From Magnetococcales bacterium (lineage in GTDB: Bacteria; Pseudomonadota; Magnetococcia; Magnetococcales; Magnetaquicoccaceae), in the NCBI GenBank assembly GCA_015231755.1, contig JADGAZ010000004.1, forward strand, positions 163,844 to 227,843: a DNA stretch of 64,000 bases, in the 5' to 3' direction. Of the stretch, positions 27,049 through 36,115 are shown piece by piece. Numbering within the stretch: the stretch's first letter is position 1; each line of letters begins with the position of its first letter. The translations under genes and the position numbers were made by a program. Below the pieces are notes generated by a model, which searched no databases, was not told the origin of the DNA, and was given only the letters and a program-made list of their open reading frames with translations.

Positions 27049-30000
27049 ATGAAATCAGGCAAGTCGAAAAACCGTACCCCCGCCCCGGCCTCATCGGCTC
27101 TGGTCGCGCCCATCCAAAAGGCGTTGGAACTCCACCAGGCGGGACGGCTGCAAGAGGCGGAGAGCCTCTATCGTCAGATTCTGCGGGATCAGCCACGCCA
27201 TCAGGATGCCCACAACCTGCTGGGATTTCTCCTGCACCAACGGGGGGAGCGGGACGAGGCCATAGTCTCGATCCAAAAGGCCATCGCCCTGGATCCGGGC
27301 CAGCCGCTGTTTCACAACAACCTCGGCATCGTCTATCAAAACCACGGCAAACCCGCCGAGGCCATCGCCTGTTATCAAAAAGCCTTGAAACTCGATCCCC
27401 GCTATCAGGCGGCCCTGGGCAACCTGGGTACCTTGCACCAGTCCCAGGGACGGTTCGACGAGGCCATCGCCTGTCAGGAACAGGCACTGAAACTCGATCC
27501 GAACTTCTTCGAGGCCCATGCCAATCTGGGCAACATCCACTGTGAACAAAAACGGTTCCCGGAGGCCATCGCAGCGTATCAAACCGCTTTGAAACACAAA
27601 CCAGATTACGTCAACGCCATGCACAACATGGCCTACGTGCTGCAAAAACTGGAACAGTACGACGACGCCATCCAGTGGTTGGAAAAAGCCCTGGCCATTC
27701 GTCCAGACTATCTGGAAGCCCTCAACTGTCTGGGCAACGTGTTGCAGGATCTGGGACGCTGGCAGGAAGCCACCGCCTGTTACCAAAAGGCCTTGGCCTT
27801 CAATCCCCGCTATCACGAAGCCCTGTGCAACATGGGCAATGTGCTGTGCGACCAGGGCCGACTCGACGAATCCATCGCCTGTCACCAGCAGGCTTTGGCC
27901 ATCAAGCCGGATCTGCACGAATCCTACACCCACATGGCCAACGCCTTGCAACTGCAAGAGCGCATGGACGAAGCCATCGCCTGTTATCATCAGGCCCTGG
28001 CCATCAAACCCGGTGACGAAACCGCCCTGGAAAATCTCGGCGTGGCCTGCAACGTCCAGGGCGACCTGGAAGGGGCCATCGACTGCACCCGCCAACTCCT
28101 GGCCAAAAAGAAAGATGATCCCAACCTGATCGCCTCCCTGCTCAATCTGTTGCGGCAGATCTGCGACTGGCAGGATTGCCCGGCCCTGTTCGACGACATG
28201 ATGCAACGTTTCAACCAGGGCAACAAACTGATCAATCCCTTTGTTTTTCTGACCCTGCCCACCACTCCCGCCGAACAGAAAGCCTGCGCCGAATACTACA
28301 TCCACCGCAAATACCGGGCCCGCCGCAATCTGGCCGCCCAGCCCAACCACGACCCCCATCCCCGACGCATCCGCATCGGTTATCTCTCCTGCGACTTTCT
28401 CAATCACGCCACCGCCATCCTGATGGCGGAGATGATCAAGCTCCACGACCGGGAACGGTTCGAGATTTTCATCTACTCCTACGGCGACAACGACGGCAAG
28501 GAGATGCGCCAGCGCATCGTCGAAACCTGCGACCGCTTCGTGGACCTGAAAAACGTCGATCACGAAAACGCCGCCCGCCAGATTCACGCGGACGGCGTCC
28601 ACATTCTGGTAGAACTCAAAGGGTTCACCAAAGGGGCACGGCTGGAAATTTCCGCCCAGCGCCCGGCTCCGCTCCAGATCAGCTGGCTCGGTTATCCCGG
28701 CACCATGGGGGCGCCCCACATCGATTACGTCGTCGCCGATCCGTTCATCATTCCCCACGGCCAGGAACACCACTACAGCGAACAGGTGGTCCGTCTGCCC
28801 CACTGCTACCAACCCAACGATCGCCTGCGGGCGCTGCCGGAGTCCGGCCCCAGCCGCGAGGCCTGCGGACTGCCCGCAACCGGATTGATCTTTTCCAATT
28901 TCAACCAAACCTACAAAATCACCCCGGAAATCTTCGCCGCCTGGATGGAGGTGCTGCGTCAGGTGCCGGAGAGCATTCTGTGGCTGCTGGAATCCAATCC
29001 CCTGGTGGCGGACAACCTGCGTCGGGAGGCGGAAAAACGGGGCATGGATCCGGCCCGCATCCATTTCGCCCCCAAACTGGGAGTGGCCGAACATCTGGCC
29101 CGTTATCATCTGGTGGATCTGGTACTGGACACCTTTCCCGTCACCTCCCACACCACGGCCAGCGACGCGCTTTGGATCGGCTGTCCCCTGGTGACCATCG
29201 CCGGTGACACCTTTGTCTCCCGAGTGGCGGGAAGCCTGCTGCACGCCATCGGCGCGCCGGAACTGGTGGCCACCAACCTGGAGGAGTACGTCTCCATCGC
29301 CTTGGAGCTGGCCCGGAATCCGGAACGCCTCCAGGCCCTGCGTACCCGGATTCAGTCCAATCGCGCCACCTCACCCCTGTTCGATACCCCCCGTTTCACC
29401 CGGGACCTGGAAGCGGTGTTCGAGACCATCTGGCAACGCCACGAAGCCGGCGAAACCCCGACCCATCTCGATATCCCCCCCTCCTTCGCCTCCCCGGAAA
29501 GCCCGATCCGCGCCACCCCGACCCTCGCGCCCACACGCCCGGCAACACCCGTCGCCCCGCCTCCGGCACCCGCGGTCACGCCCCCGTTCGCCACCATGCC
29601 CCGCTCCGAACCCATCGCGCTGTCCATCTGCGTCACCACCGAATCGGGTCGGGCCTGGCTCCCCCACACCCTGGAACACCTGAAATGGACCCTGACCACC
29701 CCTCGGGCCATCGAAATCCTGGTGGTCACCGGCCCGGAGGCAACCGGCAACGAGGCCATGATCCGCAATCTGGGGAGCGTTTTCCCCCGGTTCCGTCACG
29801 TCACCCTGCCCCGTGTCCTATCAGGCCCGGCCCTGGCCCAGGCCGCCTTGCGTTCGGGTCAAGGAGCCTTCCGGGTCCACCTGGAAAGCGGCGACCGACT
29901 GATTCCGGAAATCCTCCTGGAAGAACTCGACCTCATGACCCAAGACGACCGGATCGTCGCCTCCCACGCCCCCTGGCGCCTGTGGAACGACGCCACCGGC

Positions 30001-30870
30001 ACGGATCTGGGACTGTTCTATCCCCTGGAAGAGCCGGTCATCTTCGAGCGCAATCAGGCAGCCAATCTGTTCAACTTCATCGCGTTGAACCACATCTTCC
30101 CGGAAGTGGCCATCCATCGGGCCGAAACCCTGGTGCGGGTCTCGTTCGATCTTCAGGCCACCTACGGACCGGTGGTCACCACCTTCCGTGCCAACGCCCA
30201 CGGGACGATCCGCTTTCAGCCCCGCCCCTTCCTGCTGTCGGTGCTGCGCCACCCCACCCCCGGAGCCGCCCACACCAAACCCGGCACCACCAGCATCCTC
30301 GACCAGCTCGACCACTACCGCTCCGGCCTGGAGATCGCCGCCTCCCTGGCCCTGTCCAGCATCGGCATGCCGGATTTCGATCCTGGCAACCGGAGCGTGG
30401 TCTTGGACCTGATCAACGATTTCACGGTGCGACGCATCCTGGTGGCCGCCAACATCGCCCAGGCCAATCAGGACTATATCGCCGCCTCCCTCTGTCTGAA
30501 ACGGGCCCTGCTCTGGAGCAAAACCGAACCGGATCGGCAATACATCCGTGACCTGGAGCCGACAGTGCTGATCGGCGCCGCCTATCAGGCCCTGAAAGAA
30601 CGGTTCGAGACCCTGCCCGGGGCCAACAGTCTGGTCTGTTGCGGGGTGAGCAATCCCGCCGTGGTGCAAGACAGCCTGCGCCAGATCGCCCCCGCCCTGC
30701 CAGTGGAGGTGCGGGATCCGGCCACAGCCGTCGGCGCCGCGGATCGCAGCGCCTGTCTGCATCTCACGGAAAGCGAAGAGATCCGCGCCACTCTGATCCA
30801 GGCCGGCGTTCCCATCGATCGGGTGGTGATGACCACCGACCTGCTCGCCATGTTCCGGGTCACGGCCTGA
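27049..30870 (+). CDS. TPR-GT41 (O-GlcNAc-transferase/SPINDLY-like) protein with extra C-terminal glycosyltransferase-like region
   Basis: 1,273 residues; ATG preceded by GAAGG. Ten consecutive TPRs fill about 17-358 (repeated AxACYQKALxxxP). The GT41 catalytic region (about 440-800) shows IGYLSCDFLNHA, ISWLGYPGTMGAPH, FSNFNQTYKITPE and TSHTTASDALWIGCP...SRVAGSL, the usual nucleotide-sugar site of protein O-glycosyltransferases. A Pro/Thr-rich linker (805-855) leads to a second domain starting ALSICVTTESG that looks like a degenerate GT-A fold, then an unassigned tail. GT41 enzymes add a sugar to Ser/Thr (or Asn, in HMW1C types) of proteins in the cytoplasm. It diverges from the type I exporter and begins the glycosylation island. 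Substrate is unknown; the giant Thr-rich protein is the natural candidate (inference). Confidence 0.9.
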   Translation: MKSGKSKNRTPAPASSALVAPIQKALELHQAGRLQEAESLYRQILRDQPRHQDAHNLLGFLLHQRGERDEAIVSIQKAIALDPGQPLFHNNLGIVYQNHGKPAEAIACYQKALKLDPRYQAALGNLGTLHQSQGRFDEAIACQEQALKLDPNFFEAHANLGNIHCEQKRFPEAIAAYQTALKHKPDYVNAMHNMAYVLQKLEQYDDAIQWLEKALAIRPDYLEALNCLGNVLQDLGRWQEATACYQKALAFNPRYHEALCNMGNVLCDQGRLDESIACHQQALAIKPDLHESYTHMANALQLQERMDEAIACYHQALAIKPGDETALENLGVACNVQGDLEGAIDCTRQLLAKKKDDPNLIASLLNLLRQICDWQDCPALFDDMMQRFNQGNKLINPFVFLTLPTTPAEQKACAEYYIHRKYRARRNLAAQPNHDPHPRRIRIGYLSCDFLNHATAILMAEMIKLHDRERFEIFIYSYGDNDGKEMRQRIVETCDRFVDLKNVDHENAARQIHADGVHILVELKGFTKGARLEISAQRPAPLQISWLGYPGTMGAPHIDYVVADPFIIPHGQEHHYSEQVVRLPHCYQPNDRLRALPESGPSREACGLPATGLIFSNFNQTYKITPEIFAAWMEVLRQVPESILWLLESNPLVADNLRREAEKRGMDPARIHFAPKLGVAEHLARYHLVDLVLDTFPVTSHTTASDALWIGCPLVTIAGDTFVSRVAGSLLHAIGAPELVATNLEEYVSIALELARNPERLQALRTRIQSNRATSPLFDTPRFTRDLEAVFETIWQRHEAGETPTHLDIPPSFASPESPIRATPTLAPTRPATPVAPPPAPAVTPPFATMPRSEPIALSICVTTESGRAWLPHTLEHLKWTLTTPRAIEILVVTGPEATGNEAMIRNLGSVFPRFRHVTLPRVLSGPALAQAALRSGQGAFRVHLESGDRLIPEILLEELDLMTQDDRIVASHAPWRLWNDATGTDLGLFYPLEEPVIFERNQAANLFNFIALNHIFPEVAIHRAETLVRVSFDLQATYGPVVTTFRANAHGTIRFQPRPFLLSVLRHPTPGAAHTKPGTTSILDQLDHYRSGLEIAASLALSSIGMPDFDPGNRSVVLDLINDFTVRRILVAANIAQANQDYIAASLCLKRALLWSKTEPDRQYIRDLEPTVLIGAAYQALKERFETLPGANSLVCCGVSNPAVVQDSLRQIAPALPVEVRDPATAVGAADRSACLHLTESEEIRATLIQAGVPIDRVVMTTDLLAMFRVTA

Positions 30871-30971
30871 AAAAAAAACATCCATCCCTCTTGAAAAGCG
30901 GTCAGCCTGATCCCAATTCAATCATCGCCGGGATTCGACACCTTGGACCGACTCAAATTCAGGAGGGATGG

Positions 30972-31661
30972 ATGAGCGTTCAACTTGATTTCGCCTTGAA
31001 AGATATCGGCATCGATATCCCGCTGGTGACCGGACTGCATTGCGGCAGTGGCGCGGCCTGGAAACAAAACTGGCTCAACACCGACGCCGAAACCTTTACA
31101 GGCAGCAACGGGGTCCAGACCAAGCCCGTCTCCCTGTTCACCCCCGACGGCTACGCGCATACCAACTTCTATTACCTGCAACACGACGCCACCACCCCTT
31201 TTCCCATACCCGACAACCTGTTCGACCACTGCTATGCCGAACACTTCATCGAACACTTGAACCGGGACCAGGGACTGGCCTTCCTGCAAGAGGTCCATCG
31301 CATGCTGCGTCCCGGCGGCATTCTGCGTCTGAGTACCCCGGATCTGCACGCCAATCTGGAACTGTTCTTCCATACCGAACGACCCGCCTTCGCCCAAAGC
31401 GTCGCGTTCCTGGAGGGACGGGTGCCCGCGTGGCATGTGCGCAACCGGGCCTTCATGGTGAATCAACTGTTTTATTTCTGGGGCCACCAGTGGATCTACG
31501 ACTTCGAGGATCTGGCCTTGCTGCTGGAACAGGCCGGATTCCCCGCCGCGTCCATTGAAAGACGCGCCTTCAGGGAAGGCAACATCGCCGAGGTGGAACA
31601 GCTCGATCAAGAGGCCCGCAGCCAGGAAAACCTGTTCGTCGAGGCGGTCAAGGCGCCGTGA
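30972..31661 (+). CDS. Class I SAM-dependent methyltransferase
   Basis: 229 residues from the ATG at 30972, just after AGGAGGGATGG. The Methyltransf_11-type core shows a DHCYAEHFIEHL helix and LRPGGILRLSTPDL, as in predicted methyltransferases of polysaccharide and glycan loci; the canonical glycine-rich motif I is degenerate (LHCGSGAAWKQNWLNTD). It lies between two sugar-modifying genes on the same strand, 100 bp after the large GT41 gene, so it may methylate a glycan or protein made by the island. The acceptor cannot be read from sequence. Confidence 0.75.
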   Translation: MSVQLDFALKDIGIDIPLVTGLHCGSGAAWKQNWLNTDAETFTGSNGVQTKPVSLFTPDGYAHTNFYYLQHDATTPFPIPDNLFDHCYAEHFIEHLNRDQGLAFLQEVHRMLRPGGILRLSTPDLHANLELFFHTERPAFAQSVAFLEGRVPAWHVRNRAFMVNQLFYFWGHQWIYDFEDLALLLEQAGFPAASIERRAFREGNIAEVEQLDQEARSQENLFVEAVKAP

Positions 31662-31775
31662 CGGGCGGAAGGGGGAACGGGGAAGCACGGTTTTGCGGTT
31701 GCCTTCGGGAGCAAAGGGCATTACTGTTTTCCCAGACCGTCAGCCCCCATCCACCCTCCGCTTTGTCAGGCCAGC

Positions 31776-33278
31776 ATGAGCCATCCCCCCTTTCGAGTGG
31801 TCCTGATCGCCCCGGAGGGCTATGCCCACGCCGAGGCGTTGCGGGAAATGGTCGAGACGGTCCATTACGGTCTGCTGGGCCTGGGATACACCTCGACCAT
31901 CGCCGTCAACCAGACCGATCCATCCGCCCGCAACATCCTGATCGGCGGCAATCTCATGCCCAAAGCCTGGGTGGAACAGGTTCCCCCGGGCACGATCCTG
32001 TACAATCTGGAACAGTGGGACTCCTCCTGGATCCGGGGGGTGCTGCCGGAATTGATGGCCCGCTGCGAAACCTGGGACTACGACGCCCACAACCTGGAAC
32101 GGTTGCGTCAGGCCGGTCTGCTGGGGTGTCACCGTCATGTGCCCGTCGGTTATGTGCCGGAACTCACCCGCATTCCCAACAATCCGGAGACCATCGACGT
32201 TTTGTTCTACGGCAGTCTCAACGACCGGCGCCTGCGCATTCTCAAGGAACTGGAAAAGGCGGGGCTGGCGGTGCAGATGCTCTTTGGCAAATACGGCCAG
32301 GAGCGGGATGAGGCCATCTCACGGGCCAAAATCATCGTCAACATCCACTACTACGACACCAAAATCTTCGAGATCGCCCGCATCTCCTATCTGCTGGCCA
32401 ACGCCAAGGCCGTGGTCACGGAAATGGATCCGGAAACCCGCATCGACCCGGATCTGCGCTCCGGGCTGATGGCCGTACCCTACGCGCAACTGGTGGACGC
32501 CTGCGTGACCCTGATCCAGGACGAACCACGCCGTCAGGCCCTGGCCCGTGAGGGATTCCGCGCCTTTGCGCAACGTCCGGAAACCGAAATCCTGCGCCGC
32601 GCCCTCACCCCCGACTCCCCCGCGACCCTCATCATCCCAGGAACCGTTCCCATGGCAGATCCCCTTCCGGCCCCGTCACGCCCCCTGCCCCGAATTCTCA
32701 ACATCGGCAGCGGCAAGAACTTCCGCGAAGATTGCCTCAATCTGGACGTGCATGACGGCTGGAAACCGGATCTGCTGGCGGATCTCAACGATCCCCTCCC
32801 CGGCCCGTCAGATCCTGTCTATCCGACCCGCCGCTTTGGCCCGATCCGCTTGAGCAGGGGCCATTTCGATCAGATTCTGGCCTTCGACGTGTTCGAGCAT
32901 GTGCGGGAATTGACCACGGCCATGACCAGTTGCCGGGATCTGCTGCGGGTGGGGGGCACCTTGCACCTCGTGGTGCCCTATGACCTCTCCTACGGGGCAT
33001 GGCAGGATCCCACCCACATCCGCGCTTTCAACGAGCGCAGTTGGTTGTATTACACCGACTGGTTCTGGTATCTGGGATGGACCGAAACCCGCTTCGTGGT
33101 GCGTCAACTCCACTTCAACTTAAGCCCCCTGGGCATGGAAATGCAACAACGGGGCGACAACCCGGAAGTGATCATGCGCACCCCCCGGGCCGTGGACGCC
33201 CTGGAGGTGGTCTTGGAAAAAATCCCCTTGAGCGCCGAAGATCTCCAGGCCCTGCAAACCTTCCGCCCGCCGGGCTGA
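31776..33278 (+). CDS. Fused glycosyltransferase-like/methyltransferase protein
   Basis: 500 residues. The N-terminal 290 residues look like a GT-B-type sugar transferase of the CgeB kind (NLEQWDSS, VDVLFYGSLNDRRLRIL, IVNIHYYDTKIFEIARISYLLA). A short Pro-rich hinge near residue 295-305 leads to a SAM-dependent methyltransferase (PRILNIGSGKNF, LNLDVHDGWKPDLLADL, FDQILAFDVFEHV, LLRVGGTLHLVVPY). Such a fusion suggests that a sugar is added and methylated by one polypeptide. It is the last plus-strand gene of the glycosylation island and converges on the next operon with a 59-bp gap. Function is inferred from fold only. Confidence 0.75.
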   Translation: MSHPPFRVVLIAPEGYAHAEALREMVETVHYGLLGLGYTSTIAVNQTDPSARNILIGGNLMPKAWVEQVPPGTILYNLEQWDSSWIRGVLPELMARCETWDYDAHNLERLRQAGLLGCHRHVPVGYVPELTRIPNNPETIDVLFYGSLNDRRLRILKELEKAGLAVQMLFGKYGQERDEAISRAKIIVNIHYYDTKIFEIARISYLLANAKAVVTEMDPETRIDPDLRSGLMAVPYAQLVDACVTLIQDEPRRQALAREGFRAFAQRPETEILRRALTPDSPATLIIPGTVPMADPLPAPSRPLPRILNIGSGKNFREDCLNLDVHDGWKPDLLADLNDPLPGPSDPVYPTRRFGPIRLSRGHFDQILAFDVFEHVRELTTAMTSCRDLLRVGGTLHLVVPYDLSYGAWQDPTHIRAFNERSWLYYTDWFWYLGWTETRFVVRQLHFNLSPLGMEMQQRGDNPEVIMRTPRAVDALEVVLEKIPLSAEDLQALQTFRPPG

Positions 33279-33337
33279 ACCCGGCAGGTCAACCCGGAAC
33301 GATGAAGGCGCTTGGTGCGGAAAAAAACCGGAAGACA

Positions 33338-35962
33338 TCAACGGCTCCGATTCTGATCGTAAATGACCTGCTCGTCCGGATTCAACGGAAAGGACGGGGC
33401 GCCACTCATGAAGTGGTCCGGCTTGTCGATGACGCGCTTTTCGATCACCAACACGCTGTCATAATAATGCAAACCAAAAACCGAACGGGTACGGGCATCG
33501 ACCGTCAACGCCTCGCTCTGGGAATGCCACGCGTGGAGGGCGTCGATCCAATGCTTGGCATATTCGATGAAGCTTTCCGGATTGCGGTATCCCCCGCCGT
33601 AGGCCGGCATGTAACTGGTGTGCAGATCCTCGATCAGGTAGATGCCACCATTGTTGAGATGGGCGTACATCTCCTCGATGGTGACAATCTGCTGAGTCAT
33701 GGTATGACCACCATCGTCGATGATGATGTCAAACCGGGGAAGCGCACTCTTGATGGCCCGCAAGGATTCCCGGTCCTCCTGATCGGCGATCAGGATCTGG
33801 ATGTTCTCTTCACCCAATTCAACACATCTGGGATCCACATCCACCCCGTAAATCCGGGCCTGGGGTCCAAAATAGTGCTTCCACATCTGCAACGAACCGC
33901 CATGATAGACACCGAACTCCAACAAAGAGACCGGTTTGCCACGGAAACGGGAAAAATGGCGTTCATAGATCTCGAAATAGTGCATCCACTTGTGGATCAT
34001 GCGGTGTTCGTAATTCTCGAAATAGTCCAACAGAATCGCACCCGTGTCGTTGGAAGCGCCACCGGCCTCGCCCCCTGACGGACGCTCCTTCCGCACACCC
34101 GCCTCCACGGCCCTGGCAAGCGCCAGAATCCGCCCCACCCGCTCCGCGCCGGCCTCCGGAAGGGCCATCCCCAACAGTTCATGAATCACCGATGCGACAA
34201 TCTGCCCCTGGAACAGCTCCCGTTGCGCGTCGTTCAGCGGCAGGTTCTCCTGAGGGGCCCGCAGACACTCCAGACCGCGCTGTTCTTCCATCGGATTGCC
34301 GAACATCACCCCTCCGGCGCCGAGGGCCAACCCAATGACCGGATTGTGATATCCCTGGTTGGCCAGAATCATGGCCAGGATGTAGGCGGTGCGAATCCGG
34401 CGGCGGGTCAGCAGTTCAACGGCGGTCGTAAGCATCTCGCCCGGATCGTGGGGATGGCTCTGGAGCCAATCCAGCAATCCCTGGAGATCCTCGCTGGCAT
34501 CCAACTTCACCACCGTCTCTTGAAAGCGCCCTGCTGCGTCAGCCATTGCATCCATGGTCGTATCCCTCATCGTCGTGTCAGAAGATCGATCCTCCCGCTC
34601 CCGGTCAAGCAGCACAGCTCCTTCCGCGGTCAGCACCACACACGAGGTGGCCAAGGGCAGAAACTTGCGCCATGGGGAGTGGATCAACCGCTGGGCAGAG
34701 TGGTGAAACGCCTGATCCACCGCAAAGCCCAGACCGGAATTGTGGAAACAAAGCGCCTCCACCACCGCCGCGCATCCCCCCTGCTCCCGATAGGCGCACA
34801 CCAGATCCGTGCCATAAAAATGATACCCCAACTCCGGATTCACGCCCGGAAAACCGGCCTTCCAGAATCCGATCAACATTTCATCCAGGGACTCCACCGC
34901 CACAGGCAACGGTCCACCACTCTCCCTGGCCCAGTGGCGATCCATCACCAGACCATGGTGAACCCCCTCCCCATCCCGCAGATTGACCCCGTACACCCCG
35001 AACACCCTGGCCTCAGGCAGGCTCTGCCGCGCCTGAAACACACGCCGGGTAAACTGGAGATCCCAGCGATCCGGCAAATAGACATCCTGATGGGCGTAGA
35101 CCACAAAATCGTGCAACGCCTGTCGCACCCCGTTGGCCAGGGCGGCGCCGGCGCTGGGCTGGTTTTCCAACAGGATCAGTTGATGGGGATGGGGCTGGCG
35201 AAAAATCGCGGAACTGAGAAAATTGTCCCCCAACACTCTGCGATCGTTGGTGGGCACGATGAAACTGATGGGAAACGCCAGCGGCTCGCTTACATCATAA
35301 CCCGGATTGAGCCGCCCCCGGAAAATGTATTGATAGGCGGAAAAATAAAACGTCCCCCGGACCGGATCCTGTCGCAACGGGATCAACGTGGCCTTGAGGG
35401 CTGCGGAAAACTCCGGAGCGGGATCCCAAATGGTGGCGTCCACGATCTCCGGCACCAACCCCGCATCCAGCATCAGCTTGATGAAGCTGGCATACGTAAA
35501 AAAACGCACATGGGTCCGATCCAGCAATCCGGCGTCTTGATACTGGAAATCACCGCTCAACAACGATGCCAGCACCGAATGATGCTGCGCGTTAGGCACA
35601 CTGCACAAAACGATCCCCCCCGGCTGCAACAAGGGCCGCACCCGACGCAACGCCGTCAGTGGATCATACAGATGTTCCAACACATCGCCGAACACGATGC
35701 AGTCATACCCCGCCTCGACTTGCGACAACAGATCCGACTCGATGCTGCCGACAAACACCCGATCCAATCGGGCAGCCGCGCTTGAAGCCGCCTCGGGATC
35801 GAGTTCCAGGCCATGGTAGACCACCCCGGGCATCCGCTCCTTGACACAGGCTCCCAAAGCGCCGGCGCCACAACCGATCTCCAGGATCCTGCCAGCCGTG
35901 GCGGGCACCTGATTGAGCAGATGAACATTGATCCCTTCATAATATCCAGCGGGTTTTTCCAT
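33338..35962 (-). CDS. Triple-fusion methyltransferase-glycosyltransferase-methyltransferase with an island-specific domain
   Basis: 874 residues from the ATG at 35962 (GGGGAG upstream); the longer frame from 36088 has a non-conserved Arg-rich start. Residues 1-190 are a SAM methyltransferase (ILEIGCGAGALG at 27-38, VFGDVLEHL). Residues 228-425 are a GT-A-like glycosyltransferase (ISFIVPTNDRRVL, HQDVYLPDRW, FYGTDLVCAYREQGG). Residues 490-620 carry a helical domain also present in the two following GT41 proteins (RIRTAYILAMILANQG, GGVMFGNPMEEQRG). Residues 645-850 form a second methyltransferase fold of the cephalosporin-hydroxylase type (LEFGVYHGGSLQMW, DIIIDDGGHTMTQQ). Last gene of the minus-strand glycosylation operon. 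It may build and methylate a glycan on the island's protein substrate; the order of reactions is unknown. Confidence 0.82.
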   Translation of the reverse strand: MEKPAGYYEGINVHLLNQVPATAGRILEIGCGAGALGACVKERMPGVVYHGLELDPEAASSAAARLDRVFVGSIESDLLSQVEAGYDCIVFGDVLEHLYDPLTALRRVRPLLQPGGIVLCSVPNAQHHSVLASLLSGDFQYQDAGLLDRTHVRFFTYASFIKLMLDAGLVPEIVDATIWDPAPEFSAALKATLIPLRQDPVRGTFYFSAYQYIFRGRLNPGYDVSEPLAFPISFIVPTNDRRVLGDNFLSSAIFRQPHPHQLILLENQPSAGAALANGVRQALHDFVVYAHQDVYLPDRWDLQFTRRVFQARQSLPEARVFGVYGVNLRDGEGVHHGLVMDRHWARESGGPLPVAVESLDEMLIGFWKAGFPGVNPELGYHFYGTDLVCAYREQGGCAAVVEALCFHNSGLGFAVDQAFHHSAQRLIHSPWRKFLPLATSCVVLTAEGAVLLDREREDRSSDTTMRDTTMDAMADAAGRFQETVVKLDASEDLQGLLDWLQSHPHDPGEMLTTAVELLTRRRIRTAYILAMILANQGYHNPVIGLALGAGGVMFGNPMEEQRGLECLRAPQENLPLNDAQRELFQGQIVASVIHELLGMALPEAGAERVGRILALARAVEAGVRKERPSGGEAGGASNDTGAILLDYFENYEHRMIHKWMHYFEIYERHFSRFRGKPVSLLEFGVYHGGSLQMWKHYFGPQARIYGVDVDPRCVELGEENIQILIADQEDRESLRAIKSALPRFDIIIDDGGHTMTQQIVTIEEMYAHLNNGGIYLIEDLHTSYMPAYGGGYRNPESFIEYAKHWIDALHAWHSQSEALTVDARTRSVFGLHYYDSVLVIEKRVIDKPDHFMSGAPSFPLNPDEQVIYDQNRSR

Positions 35963-36115
35963 CCCAGCTTCTCCCCTGACACCGCAGACCCGATGCCAGA
36001 TATCAACAACCGTTTCATCCCCCGGATCCCGAACCGCACCCCTGTGCGCTCCGCTCCTTCCAACCCATGGAGAATCCACCCGTAGCAAGGTTCGGGGCCA
36101 AACCCCGCGAACCCG

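Noticed and set aside
36091..36115. Imperfect hairpin (GGTTCGGGG with CCCCGCGAACC) after the GT41 copy 2 gene
   Set aside because: The stem needs a bulge and no T tract follows, and the next gene of the same operon starts downstream, so a terminator call is not supported.
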